DNA of 64,000 nt, from the NCBI GenBank assembly GCA_001579985.1, contig LRSR01000649.1, positions 1 through 64,000 on the forward strand. Reading direction: 5' to 3'. Position numbers and translations under genes: made by a program. Shown one piece after another: positions 1-25,420 of this stretch. Below the pieces are notes generated by a model. It was not told the origin of the DNA, did not search any database, and worked only from the letters and a program-made list of their open reading frames with translations. The DNA is from Hypsibius dujardini. Lineage: Eukaryota > Tardigrada > Eutardigrada > Parachela > Hypsibiidae. Position 1 is the first letter of the stretch. Every line of letters starts with the position of its first letter.

Positions 1-14242
<14,242 letters not shown>

Positions 14243-17200
14243 ATGATGGAAACAATGCATCCCCATTTAACGCCGGGTTTGTCGGCGGGAAACACGTCAT
14301 ACAACAACGGGAATGAAACTGTACCGGAACTGTACCTGCGAACGAATGTCGGCCTGATGGTGTTCATGTCCTCAGCATTGGTCATCAGCACTATTGCCGG
14401 GACGTTGGGCAATTCTCTGGTAAGTCATCCCAACAATCTTGCTAGAATGTACAAGAGTGCTGTTCAGTTGGATTTTACGGTTTTCTGTGCATCGTGTAAA
14501 TTTGGAAGAGCTTCTTTGTGAAAATTCTTACTGTGAAATTTAGAATTTTCACAAGGGATCGCAAAACTAAACTAAACTAAAACTTTTAGTTATTAGTTTT
14601 CTCGGTTTTAGTTTTTTAGTCAACTAAACATGAAACTAACAGTTTAGTTACTAAAATTTTATTGGGAAAACTAAACAAGTCAAACCAGTCAACTAATTTT
14701 AACTAAAACTAGACTAAACGTTTTAGCTACTATAAACTAAACTAAAAATCCCAAGTAACTAATTTTCAGTTGACTGAAAAACCAGTTGAAGGACTAGTTT
14801 TAATTTCTTGCCATCCCTAATTTTCACTACTACTGTAGTTAAGAATCGTAGCGTTAAAGTTTCAGCTAAATACAAATAAATAAATAACTCATGTCTCTTC
14901 GGCTTTTCATTAGTAATACCAGTAATTTGTTTTTGGTTGTTAAGAATATAAAGCTATATACATGCATAACATACGTATACTGTAGTACAGTTAAATTATT
15001 ATTAGTACACGTCAGTTCACGGTAACTAAATATTTGTTTCGAAATCAAACATAACAATTCTGTGGACTTATTTGATTGTACTGTATTACTAAATTCACTT
15101 GGAATTTGGAAAGCGTTTGAATGTTAGCAAAAAAATGTATTGTTACATTTGATAAATATATGTACACAAATATACAAAGAGATTGCATGGTCTGGTCACC
15201 GACACCGGATGACCGATATTGCAAATTTTTAAGTAAGCACAGACAACTCACATCATTCATATACGGTACGTGCAAATACTGTAGCAAAAGACTGGGTCAA
15301 TATCAACGGTTACAATATTTCGCGAACCTGGTAAACTTTAGGCAGGATAAGGTACTGTAGTGCCACAATCATAACGGTCAGTTTTTACATCCGGGCAGCG
15401 CATTCGGCCTGTGTGTTTTGGCTGAGCGCCAACTCATGACGGAGGCGCGTGTGACGGAGGCGGGGCATAACCGATCAATATAGTAGTGGCAATACAGTAC
15501 TCGCAATCGCATAGTACTCGTACTCTATATAGTCATCCCTAGCCCTAATATAATAATGGGTGATAAATGTGTATCCAATTTAATTCGCTACTATAGTTCT
15601 TCGCTGCGGGCAAAGGCTTCTGTCCACAATCTAATTTAATCTATTTATCCAAAATGTCTTTGCATATGTCAGATAGCTTTAGCAAAATCTATTGCTCTGA
15701 GCATGCAAGCACTTAGATATATTATACGATTTTGTGATTCAATGATGTAAATTAATAGCGGGGTGTCCTGGCTGCAACGAACTCCTAAAACCCTTCCACG
15801 CATCCTCCAGCCACCATATCCTTAACTAAAACGGCGACGTCTCATATTGATGATGATGATGATGCTCTGCTTTTCACTCCCACATAGGTTGTGTTAACGA
15901 TTTCTATGGTACCGGTAAGTACACGCACACCCTACGACGATCGTCGAGTCGATCCGACCCGACTTCCTGGAAAATGTTTCACCCGCAGTTTTATATGTCA
16001 GTGAATATTAGGAGAAAGACTTTGGTGGTAACTGTATACCTTCCCTTTCTACAGGCTCTTCGCACCTGCGGGAATATGTTCATCTTGAATCTGGCGCTGG
16101 TAGGAATTATGATGGAAGTTTTCGCAATGGTCTGCGGCAGCGATTAGACATGATAATCACACACAGACATCAGATACTGACATAAGACGAGACACAGAAG
16201 GAGACACCGACGCCGACACCGACATAGACACAGACACAGCCACAGACACAGACACAGACACAGACACAGACACAGACACAGACACAGACACAGACACAGA
16301 CACACTGGCAGACACACTGGCAGACACAATCTCAGATGGGGATACAGAGCAGAGGCACACAGACAGATATTAATGCCTACACAGTCAGAGGCGCACAGGC
16401 AGACGCATGCGTTCTGGATCACTTTAGACGAACAATTTTCACTGACTTCCGATACCGACTGAACCGTCCTTTTCAACAGGCAGATCTCGTTATCACGGCA
16501 TTGGTTGATCCGTTCAACGCGGCGGGTAAGTCCCGGATACTTAGAAGTGGTATCACTTATCCCTCTTCTCAGGCACACCCAAAAAAACACTTTTCTCAGA
16601 TTAGAGAATGTTTTCGCGTTTGCTGACAGACATCCATTAAGACATTTATGTAGCACAGTACATGTGTCTGTCTGTGAAATGCCTAACGCAATCCGAAGCA
16701 ATGCCCAATGCAAGATGGACCAATCTCCTGTCCTACGGTACAGTTCTCTTCAGCTTATGCATATGAAAGTACATAAAGGGATGCCGTCAAGTGCTGATGT
16801 TGGCCGATCCTTGGAGGGTGCGTCCCATTTCCGCATGCAGCATATACAAACATGCATGTGGCCATGCAAGCATGCATTGCTACTATTTCTTTACTACTTG
16901 TGTCCTATAAATCCGGCTTCTCTGAGGCAGAGAATGCACTTGCTCTTTTTATCTGCCTACATGATTTACCATAAGTACTGCAATCGAAACAGATGCCAGC
17001 CGGGTCGATCGGCGATCAATCGAGACGACTGACGGAATCCCCGCCAGACATGGTATACAGTACACAGACACACAGTACACCGTGCCACGTCAAGTGTCCA
17101 GGCACCGGTTCTTGATGACCTTACGGCTTGCTAACGTCACAGCTTCCATCCCACGTGTAGCAGGGGAGTATCAAAGTCGAAAACGGTGAACAGGGCTTAT

Positions 17201-19647
17201 TCCAACAAAAACATTAGAGAGCACCCATTCTGTCTCATGTTTGTAATTGTATATAATAATATGTAGCATATAATTTCCATTCATTTTTTATATGGATGTC
17301 TCATCTCTGTACGTAGGAGCTGTCTCCGGAGAACACATCCTCATGGGCGAACGAAACACGCTCTGTCAGATTATCGGCTCCGTCTGCGGTAAGGTCGTGC
17401 GTTTCTCACACATGACTGTCACGTCTGGTCTTCTGAGAATTATTTTATTTGCATCTGTATTTATTTTATCACGCAGCACCCGTTTGTATGAGCTCAATGT
17501 GGAACCTCTGTTTGATCAGCTTGAATCGGTACGTGACTACCTTATTGACTCATTTCTTTCAAGTTGCAAACAACTCAAGGTCAGAACGACAGAAAAGTAC
17601 GAGACGGCACCAAATAATAAAGAGGCCCATTTAATTTGACTGATTCTGATTTTTGAGAGTCATTTGACCATTTGATTTTGACTTCAGTTTGATATGACGG
17701 GACTTGTCACAAATTTATTGCTGATTTTGCACGTTTTTTTTCTTATCGAATTGTATAGTGCTGCCCAAATAAAGTTAAGTATTTATGAGAATGTTAAATA
17801 TTCATTAAGACTATTCGACGAAATTAAGTAAATATAATATAAATTATGGTTTCTTATATCATTTAGTTTCATTCAATTTAGTTTGATTTTGAAAGTCATT
17901 TGATTTTATTTTGTTTGACGGGACGTAGAAAATGTGACAAATTTATCGCTTTTTTGCATTTGTTTTTCTTATGTGATTGTACAGTGCTGCCCAAATAAAA
18001 TTAAGTATATATGAAATTGTTAAATATTCATTAAGACTATTCGACGAAATTACATGAATGTAATGCAAATTATGGTTTCTTATATCCCTCCGTTTTGTCT
18101 AATAAATCAGAAAAGCAAGCAGGTTGGTGCAACGGACTAAGTACTATTTGACTTCAGTTCATCAATATATATTTTACAGCTGTGGCACGATTTCTTGATG
18201 AAAAACGTAAATCGGAAAACCGTTTCTCAACGAACGTTTTTCGTTGAGAAATCGTGCCACAGCTGTACGTAGCCGTATATCTCTTATTACATTAACAGAT
18301 ATATTTCAGAGATTTATTAGTGTTTGAAAAAAAGGTCTCGCAGAATTGAGCTGCTGTGGATCTAGTTAGCAGTGGCAAAATCCTTGTTAGCACAGTAGCT
18401 TTGGTTCAAAAGTTCGACAATGAATTTGTGGGACTGACCCACGGTTTTATCAATTTAGGAAAGTAGGAATTTTAAGTAGTTTTTGGAGGAAAATTGGCTC
18501 CAAAACATGAGAAATAAAAAAAAGATAAAATCAAAACCAAAAGAATTTCAAATCAAAAACTGACTCGATTTGATTTGAATTAAACTGAATTTTACATTTG
18601 GCATTTGATGCCATCCCTGCCCTGTGAAAAGTAACCTGTGCGTTTCCTAAAATAGATATGTGAGGATTTGCCATCAGCATGTCTATCATCGGATCTACAC
18701 CGCCGAGCACACCTTCCTCATGTGTGCCTCGGTGTGGCTGTTCTGCTACGCCGCCCTCATTCCCACCCACACCGGTCAGACATTGTGAATTAGCCCAAGG
18801 AACCGAGCGAACCACTCTCTAATGCTAATAGTTACCTTTAGCAGGATGGAGTAGAATTGTTTTCGATCCAGACTTCTACTTATGTACCGCCGACCTCATG
18901 TGCGTTATTCTGTGCCATATCTCACCGACATTGATACTCCAAAACTGCTAATTATATTGCATTAATTACAGAAATTTCTACTCATACGCCTTATGCTACA
19001 GTAAGAAAACAAAAAATATTTTCGACATATTCGTGCAGTTCAGAGAAGTAACTATACTAGGCCTGACATTTTGTTCATCTTCACAGTTGCTGTGGGAGTT
19101 TTTATCCCCCTGACGGGAGTGCTGTTCGGATACGCTAAGATCTTTCAGAAAGTGAGGCAGTCAAAGATTCAAGTACGACGTCATCGTTACGGACAGTTTC
19201 AAGCCATCGTTAACATTCCCGACGAGCTTCCCAAGACGAAATACATTCGAAAGATGTCGCCCGTTAGTCGAGAGGATCTCATGCTGGTGAAGACATTGTT
19301 TATGGCCTTCATAGTATTTTCTGTCTGTTGGTAAGTGCATCAAGTTGTCCATTCACCTACATATACACATCATCATCAACAAACCAGATAAGGGCAGGCA
19401 GACGGACGCGCAAATATACAGACAGACGTACAAACAGACAGACAAAGAGGCAGGGAGCAGAAAGACCAACGGATAGACAGTTAAGCGAATAGGCAAGCAG
19501 GCAGGCAGATCATCTGATAAATCGGTAGGCAGACGGGCGGGCACGCAAGGCAATATAATAATTGGACAGACAGGTAGGCAGGTAGACAGGTAGCCAAACA
19601 AATAAATAGAGAGACAGAGAGACAGACAGAGAGACAGAGAGACAGAG

Positions 19648-19708
<61 letters not shown>

Positions 19709-20214
19709 GGCAAGCAGGCAGGCAGACAAACAGATAGATAGACAGACAGAAAGCCAGGTAGACCAGACAGACAGATAGACAGCAGACAGGCAGACAGACA
19801 GAGACAGACCGATAGGCAAGGAGGCGTAAGGATGTTTACTTTTTGAGGTTGCCGTTTGCCATTTTGGTGGTCGCTGGCCATCCGATAGGCGTGCCAAAAT
19901 GGGTCTACGTGGTTGCAATGGTAATGGCACACGGAAACTCAGCTATGAATCCCGTCCTCTACGGACTGAGCAACGATCACTTCCGGAAGGGTTATCGGCG
20001 GATCACTGGCTGTGGTCGAAAGAACCGGCTCACCGGAGATTCGACAATAATGGATGTGGCCAGCTCTTTGCGACCGAAGCTGATGAACGTCACATCGGAA
20101 GCCTGTTGGTCTTCATCCTCACCAAATCGAGTGAAGGTCAACCTACCCGAAGGACTGAATGTAGATGGAATGGCCGTTACTCCGCTGGTCAGTCGAACTC
20201 CAAGCCCAGAATGA
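14243..20214 (+). CDS. Class A GPCR, melatonin/Moody/Tre1-like
   Basis: Eleven exons: 14243-14419, 15888-15914, 16055-16099, 16480-16525, 17317-17388, 17477-17528, 18656-18774, 18845-18899, 18972-19000, 19087-19330, 19848-20214. They join in phase to 410 codons plus stop. The N-terminus carries NTS and NET glycosylation sites. TM1 ends GTLGNSL (the GN of helix 1), TM2 has NLALADL, a Cys precedes TM3 (TLCQIIGSVC), TM3 ends SLNRYVRICH with NRY in place of DRY, TM6 has CWLPF, and TM7 has NSAMNPVLYG followed by helix 8 (NDHFRKGYRRI). The NRY motif and the tail of TM7 resemble melatonin receptors and insect Tre1/Moody; NPxxY is intact, unlike melatonin receptors. The ligand cannot be named. Many exons are tiny (27, 29, 45, 46, 52 bp). 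Introns carry (ACAGAC)n and (AGAC)n repeats plus a hAT-like insertion. Several in-frame Met codons occur at the start (14243, 14246, 14255). Confidence 0.88.
14553..14819. mobile_element. Non-autonomous hAT-like element (267 bp) in GPCR intron 1
   Basis: It begins AAGGGATCGCAAAACTAAAC and ends TTTCTTGCCATCCCTA, with the same 8-mer ATTTTCAC on both sides (14545-14552 and 14820-14827). The interior is made of degenerate ACTAAA/TTTAGT words, so the whole element can fold back. No open frame. Confidence 0.72.
16222..16327. repeat. (CACAGA)n hexanucleotide array, GPCR intron 3
   Basis: About 15 near-perfect CACAGA units between the GPCR exons at 16055-16099 and 16480-16525. Confidence 0.85.
17640..18620. 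repeat. Degenerate hAT-like remnant with 226-bp tandem duplication
   Basis: The right end, CATTTGATGCCATCCCTG at about 18603, matches the end of the 59737-60420 element, and TTGATTTGAAT words precede it as they do there. No matching left end is seen. Inside, two copies of a 226-bp unit start near 17645 and 17871 (GTGCTGCCCAAATAAA recurs at 17758 and 17984). The stretch lies in GPCR intron 6. Confidence 0.5.
18177..18265. repeat. Fold-back element in GPCR intron 6
   Basis: CAGCTGTGGCACGATTTCT at the left is the reverse complement of the right end (AGAAATCGTGCCACAGCTG), and pairing continues inward through GAAAAACG/CGTTTTTC with few mismatches, leaving a loop of about 25 bases. Confidence 0.65.
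19383..19825. repeat. Long (AGAC)n array, GPCR intron 10
   Basis: About 440 bases of ACAG/AGAC and AGGC units, with a perfect core at 19660-19708. It fills nearly the whole intron. Confidence 0.9.
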
Positions 20215-21304
20215 ATTGCTCGCAGAATGGCGCCGTCGTAAGAAAAAAGGATGATCTTTTCTTCAGCGGACTTCCCGTGGTCTCCACGAGTTATTATTTA
20301 ATTTTTATTTTTGTCTCACAGAACTCCCAATTGGGCAAACATCGGGTTAAACATAATTTTAAAGCCCTGTTCGTACACCAAAAAACCCATACTCCAAACG
20401 AAACAAATAATGTTCGATAATGCAGATCGTTTTACCAGTTAATCATAAGACCACCAATCTTCATTGATTCTAATTTTTTTAAGAAGTCATAATTGAATGA
20501 CATGCGACTGAGCGACCGACCGAATGAAGGAATGACCGATGGGAGATAAAAAAACAAATAGGACGAGGCAACGTGTTTTTTTTCGCTAAAGCGATTATCG
20601 TTTCTTATCAATACAAAAAAAGGCTGTAGAAATAATAGTAAATAAACGCAGGGTTTCCGTTACAAGAGAACAGAAGAAATACGTACTAAGTCCTGATCAA
20701 TTCCCAAATACACTACAGAGCATAAAATAAAGTTCAGTATTAGAAAAAACGTCGATCATTCAGAAAGAAAGGTCGTTCTTTAAAACCCAAAAAGTCGAAC
20801 ATTAAAAAAGCTCAAATCCGAGGAGTTTTGCGATCGAGTCTCGATATTAGGCAGCAATTTATGGGAAGTGACGAAATTTCCGCTGTTTTGCTATAGGGAT
20901 GTAGGAACTCACGAATTGTGGTTGTCACAGAATTCGAAGGCGACACGTGCACGCGGCAAGCCCAGAAGGCAATCAAAATCACGTGTACACTGTACTTGCC
21001 AGCGGGATAGGCCATTTGGGCAAAATTTTACTGTGAATGGATCACCTGATTTCTGGCGCAAACGCAGTCAAAAAAATTTGGATTTCGAAAGTTGGACATT
21101 AAAAATTTCTTATTTTATGCTCTGAAATGCAGAGTTTTAATACTTGATTCATTTCCATCCTCCAAGTCGTTCACACAAGTGAAACAAACAGGAACAGAGG
21201 GAGCTCGCTCTTCGATGACTTGACGTGCCTGCCACTGCCAGTCATGAGTTAATGATTTCCACGACCATTTCAGATGGAGAAGAGTATTGTCCCGTTAACT
21301 GGAA
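20215..21304. other. 3' region between convergent GPCR and MATH-BTB genes
   Basis: AT-rich noncoding sequence between two genes that end toward each other. It contains candidate poly(A) signals for the GPCR. I see no gene in it. Confidence 0.5.
20726..20731 (+). terminator. Candidate GPCR poly(A) signal AATAAA
   Basis: AATAAA about 510 bases after the GPCR stop codon. Another AATAAA occurs near 20638, so the site used is uncertain. Confidence 0.3.
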
Positions 21305-23672
21305 TCAATACGGCGTTTTTTTGCGTTCGCTCCCATTGAGCGTCGTCATGACTTCACCAACAAGGCCGACGAAGCCGCGGTATGTCTGTAGCTCTACCAG
21401 TCCGCCATTCGCCACAAATTCCACGGTGTTGCCCTTGAGATGATCCAAAACGCCTTGCTTGAGACGGGTGAAGTTGTGTTCGTCGATCATAATGAGCAGG
21501 CGGGCTGCATTCTCCAGAGAAACAGTGGCCAGTAGGTGACAAGTACACTCCTCCTCCAGTTCGGTCATTGCGTACTTGTCCGCCACAATCAGCAGTGCTT
21601 CCGCGGTCCCAGCGAAATCGCATCGCACCACTGACTTACAACACAGTGTAGCCTTGTTAATTTTAAACAAAATCAACTGACACTTTATTTCTAATTCCAC
21701 AATACAAATATATCTTACAATTTTTCTTAATAAAATATTATTATTATCGCAAAATGTACAAATTAATTTAAATAACAAATAGGAGAGGGTATCATGAACA
21801 AGCATTTGAATATTTTCTTTACCCGGTTTGGTAATGATTTCTGGGCCCACGTTCTCTGAGCAAACGCTTTGCCAACAAAATTTTAAGCGGCCACCCTGTG
21901 GCACTTGTCGTGGGCTATCTAAAATGACTAAGCAAGTAATATTTGGATTCATCTAAATGTTTAGGGCAAACAAAAACAAAATGGCAGCCAATTCGCAAAT
22001 TTGGTGGAAACGGCTTGTCCACATTTAAATGAAAACGGCAGAACCAAAACAAGGCGATCGACGGTATTCATTACTCCAAAAAATAAGCAAATATTCGGGG
22101 CTTGATGTGCTGCAAAATTCATGTCGAACGGAACAGCAAGGAGGAAGTTACAACACTGTATATAGAGGGCGCACTTTAGGAGAAAAAGTGAAATTTATTG
22201 AAATTTTGTTACCCAACAGCGACACTAGGTTTTAGCTTTCCAAAAATGTTCATTCTTTTTTTCTTTTCAAAATTATCCTACTTCCGACCTTTAAATGGAC
22301 ATTTACCTTTTATTAGTTCTCAGCATATTTGTCAATGCAGTAAATAGCTTAAAATGGCCTTAATGGGACGATTTAAGCATTTGCATGACGTTCGAAGAGC
22401 ATTTTGAATATCTGGCATAACTTTGGCGGAAATGTACCACATCCAAAATTTTGAATTGAGGCCAATGGCTGACTGATTTGTTTTTCCAGTAAAAGAAGAA
22501 TCTCTGAGATAGCATCCACACAGGCCGGACTAGAGCGTCGGAGGTCCAGTCCAGAACTCGATTGCCGAACCCGGTAGATGATTTTATTGAGTAGTACACT
22601 GACCCGTGGAATAGGAACTCAACAAAGGCCTCTAGCGGATTCTTGTCCACGTCTTTCACCACACACCGTCATTCGCGCTTCTTCAACGTATCGTGCGTCA
22701 ACATGGCGTCAAAGACCTTCGACCGTGCCGACAGGAGACTCCGATGGAGGGCGAACTCCTTTCCGTCCGCCGAGATCAGCTTAAAGTCACAAGTCATGTT
22801 ATCAGCCTGAAGCATGGTCAGGTAGTTGGTCACTTTCCAGACGGTTGAGCGATCGCCCGGGTTGCGGAGAATTTGTGGTTTCTCGTTACCAAGGTTCAGT
22901 TTTATTACCGCCTTCAGAAGCAATGTGTCGTCCTGTGGGATTTCTTCTGCAGGTCCAACAGGTCAGCCGCGCTCAACATCCGGCCAGCCACTATGCACCG
23001 TTGCCCCGCGAATGTGGTTTCGGGAATGGGGACGTCCGAAAAAAGCCACTTCTGATTCGCGGCAGGAATGCTGAAAAAGATAAATGAAAGATATGACAGG
23101 GAGATTGATGGTTCGGCGCACGGGACAAGCAGGCAGACAGGCAGGCAGGCAGACAGACAAGCAGACAGGCAGACAGGCAGACAGGCAGACAGGCAGATAA
23201 ACAGAGAGACAGACAGAGAGACAGAGACAGAGAGACAGAGAGACAGAGAGACAGAGAGACAGAGAGACAGAGAGACAGAGAGACAGAGAGACAGACAAGT
23301 AGACAGGATCGCAGAACCGAACGGAACTTACAGCAAGGCAATGTCGGCTACGAAGGCTCCTCTGGTGGACTGTTGGCGAGCAAAGTGAAAGAGGTAGGAA
23401 ACAGGATCGGACGTATTGGCAGCGGTCTGTCGGAATAGAGAGAGGTACCAGAACCCGTCCAAGTCCTGCACATGGAAGCCAAAATCCGGAGCCTGGTGGA
23501 ATAGAATGCTGGACACTTCCGTCCCTCCCACTCCGCCAGTAAAGGCCGCGAAGTTTGGTACGGAGAGAGTCAAGGTGAATTGAGCAGAGTTCATTTGCAG
23601 CATCCTCGCCTGAGGAGCGTTAATTGGAAGTTGCATTCCGTTCATCCCTTGCACCTGCAGCATCTGCTGCAT
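21305..23672 (-). pseudogene. MATH-BTB (SPOP/BATH-like) gene, probably decayed
   Basis: Three minus-strand pieces are seen. Piece 1 (23672-23332; a longer reading starts at 23735) has a MATH-like beta-sheet segment and ends at a good donor (GTAAGT). Piece 2 (23070 to about 22,560) has the rest of the MATH-like part and the first half of a BTB domain (KEFALHRSLLSARSKVFDAM). Piece 3 (21630-21305) has the second half of the BTB and its BACK-like tail (EALLIVADKYAMTELEEECT). Relative to a working gene, piece 2 changes frame between the ADLLDLQ and EEIPQDD segments, has an in-frame TGA right after LKKRE inside the BTB, and lacks a good donor in the phase needed by piece 3. Intact members bind substrates by MATH and cullin-3 by BTB. 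Sequencing error could explain one lesion, hardly all three. A (GTCT)n array fills intron 1. Confidence 0.6.
23125..23300. repeat. (AGAC)n/(AGAGAC)n array, MATH-BTB intron 1
   Basis: GCAGACAG units change into AGAGACAG units; fills most of the intron between MATH-BTB pieces 1 and 2. Confidence 0.9.
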
Positions 23673-25420
23673 CTTGCCTGTAGAGGAACTGCTAATAATA
23701 AACGCTGAAATTATGCACAGATCAAGGTCACTCAAATCGCCGAAACAATGGAAAAACTGTCGGAAATTGATAACACCGAAAAGATATCAAATGATGGAAA
23801 TCTTTAATCTCTATCTACTACTTTATACGCTTCGGTTCGATTGCTTCTTAAGCAATCATACCAGACTAAGGCAGGAAGCACGTTGTTTACACACCTAGCA
23901 AAAACAGCGCTAACCAAGCTAACAAAGGAATTCCACCACTCTCGAAGGTGAAGTCTTGCACATCCGTTAATTTTGTAGTGTTTGTCCACATTATGTGAGG
24001 TTATTTCCATTGAGAAAAAAAATAAAAACGTGTGCAAACAATTTTCTAAAAATAAAAATGTACTACGTGGTGGTACATAGATGGCGCTGTTAATTTACCG
24101 TATGCCATGTCAGTTGATTGATTTATTTGGCTGCAGCAGCGGCAAATCACATCAACAAATACGAACGTGACACAAGCGAACCGTACTGTTCACGAAATTA
24201 CAGCAATAATGACGAGCGCTTGGTGAGACGAAATACGTTACTTCTGTTTAAGTTATCAAGTTCCTTTGTCACTTGCTAGCGGAATTATTGCTAAGTTGAT
24301 CAGGGAGCGAATACTACTCAGGAACCTTCCACACTAAATGATCTGGGCGCCTGGTTCATGAATCGTATAAGCCGTGATTAATCCACAGCTGTGGTCAGTC
24401 CTTTCACTTATCCCGTTGACCGGAGATCGTTTTCATACATCCAGCGTACCTCGACGACCTCGGTCGAGTCAAGTGCACAACTGTCGGAGTCCAGTTTAGT
24501 CACCCTTCGGAATTTCTTTTTTTTATTGTACCGCTTTCTGCCTTTACAGAATGCAGACATGTACTATTTCGTACATGTATGCCAAATGAATGCACAAATT
24601 GATTCCCTGGTAATCAGACCGAGGAGCGAAGCGACGAGGTCCTCTAAGTTGCAATGCTGTGGTTGGAAATCGAGAATGTCTGTCTGTCTGTCTGTGTATG
24701 TGTGTGTCTGTGTGTCTGTCACAGTCATGGGCGGGGTTAATCACATTCAGTGCTCGCATATGATTGGCCAGTCAGTCAAGGGCGCTCCACCTTTCTGACT
24801 ACAGTGTGTATCAAACTCGAGCGTTCAAATTTTAGTTCCGGATTTAGTTCATTCAACACGAAAGTTTCGAGATTCCGTTCTCAGTACTAGTGAGAAATAC
24901 TTGAACTTAAGGCATTAATTCTGTTTTTGCAAAACAATTGACTGAGCTCCTTGATCTTTCCATCGACTTCATCAAAAGCTAGTTTTAATTTTATAGTACT
25001 ACTACTCAATATATCCCTCTGGTACAAAACAAAATAAAATGCATAGTTTTTGTTGATTAAAAGTGTGGAGCGATATTACGACAGGTAGTACTAGTACTTC
25101 AGCAGCCATTTTGACATCACACATCCACGTGTTCCGCCTGGAGTGCCGGATTTCAGCAGATTTTAATATACCCCCACAGTAGGGGAGGGGGAAGGGGGAG
25201 AGGAGGCTCAGCCCACTAGCTCTGCGTTTCCACTCGAAAAACTTCCTGTATACTCATTCTGTTTACTTCCTCAATATCCCTCGCTTTATGACAATTCACC
25301 TTATGAAACCTATTCCGTCCGCACCGTGTTGGCTCTCGCATGACTGCAGGGCGGCTGATCCAAAACCTGCATTACCGCTTCATTTTATCGTGTGGCCATT
25401 TCGTTTCTCTAGCCGTCAAA
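23673..25420. other. Intergenic region between MATH-BTB and the NPR-C-like gene
   Basis: About 1.75 kb between divergent genes. It contains a short (GTCT)n tract at 24677-24721 in sequence that looks repetitive, and a G-rich tract (runs of 4-5 G) at about 25181-25199, some 220 bases upstream of the next start codon. No coding exon is evident. Confidence 0.5.

Noticed and set aside
19620-19710. Regular repeats that might suggest a CRISPR array.
   Set aside because: A 4-bp unit without unique spacers in an animal intron is a microsatellite.
19481-19930. Long Cys/Leu/Ser-rich open frame on the minus strand (similar frames at 3486-3799, 5350-5636, 16144-16713, 22963-23341, 27490-27969).
   Set aside because: These are translations of (GTCT)n/(AGAC)n or CACAGA microsatellites, whose period keeps frames open; no domain or splice signal supports a protein.
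25181-25199. G-quadruplex promoter element upstream of the NPR-C-like gene.
   Set aside because: Only three clear runs of G are present; a fourth of three or more G is missing, so the motif is not complete.
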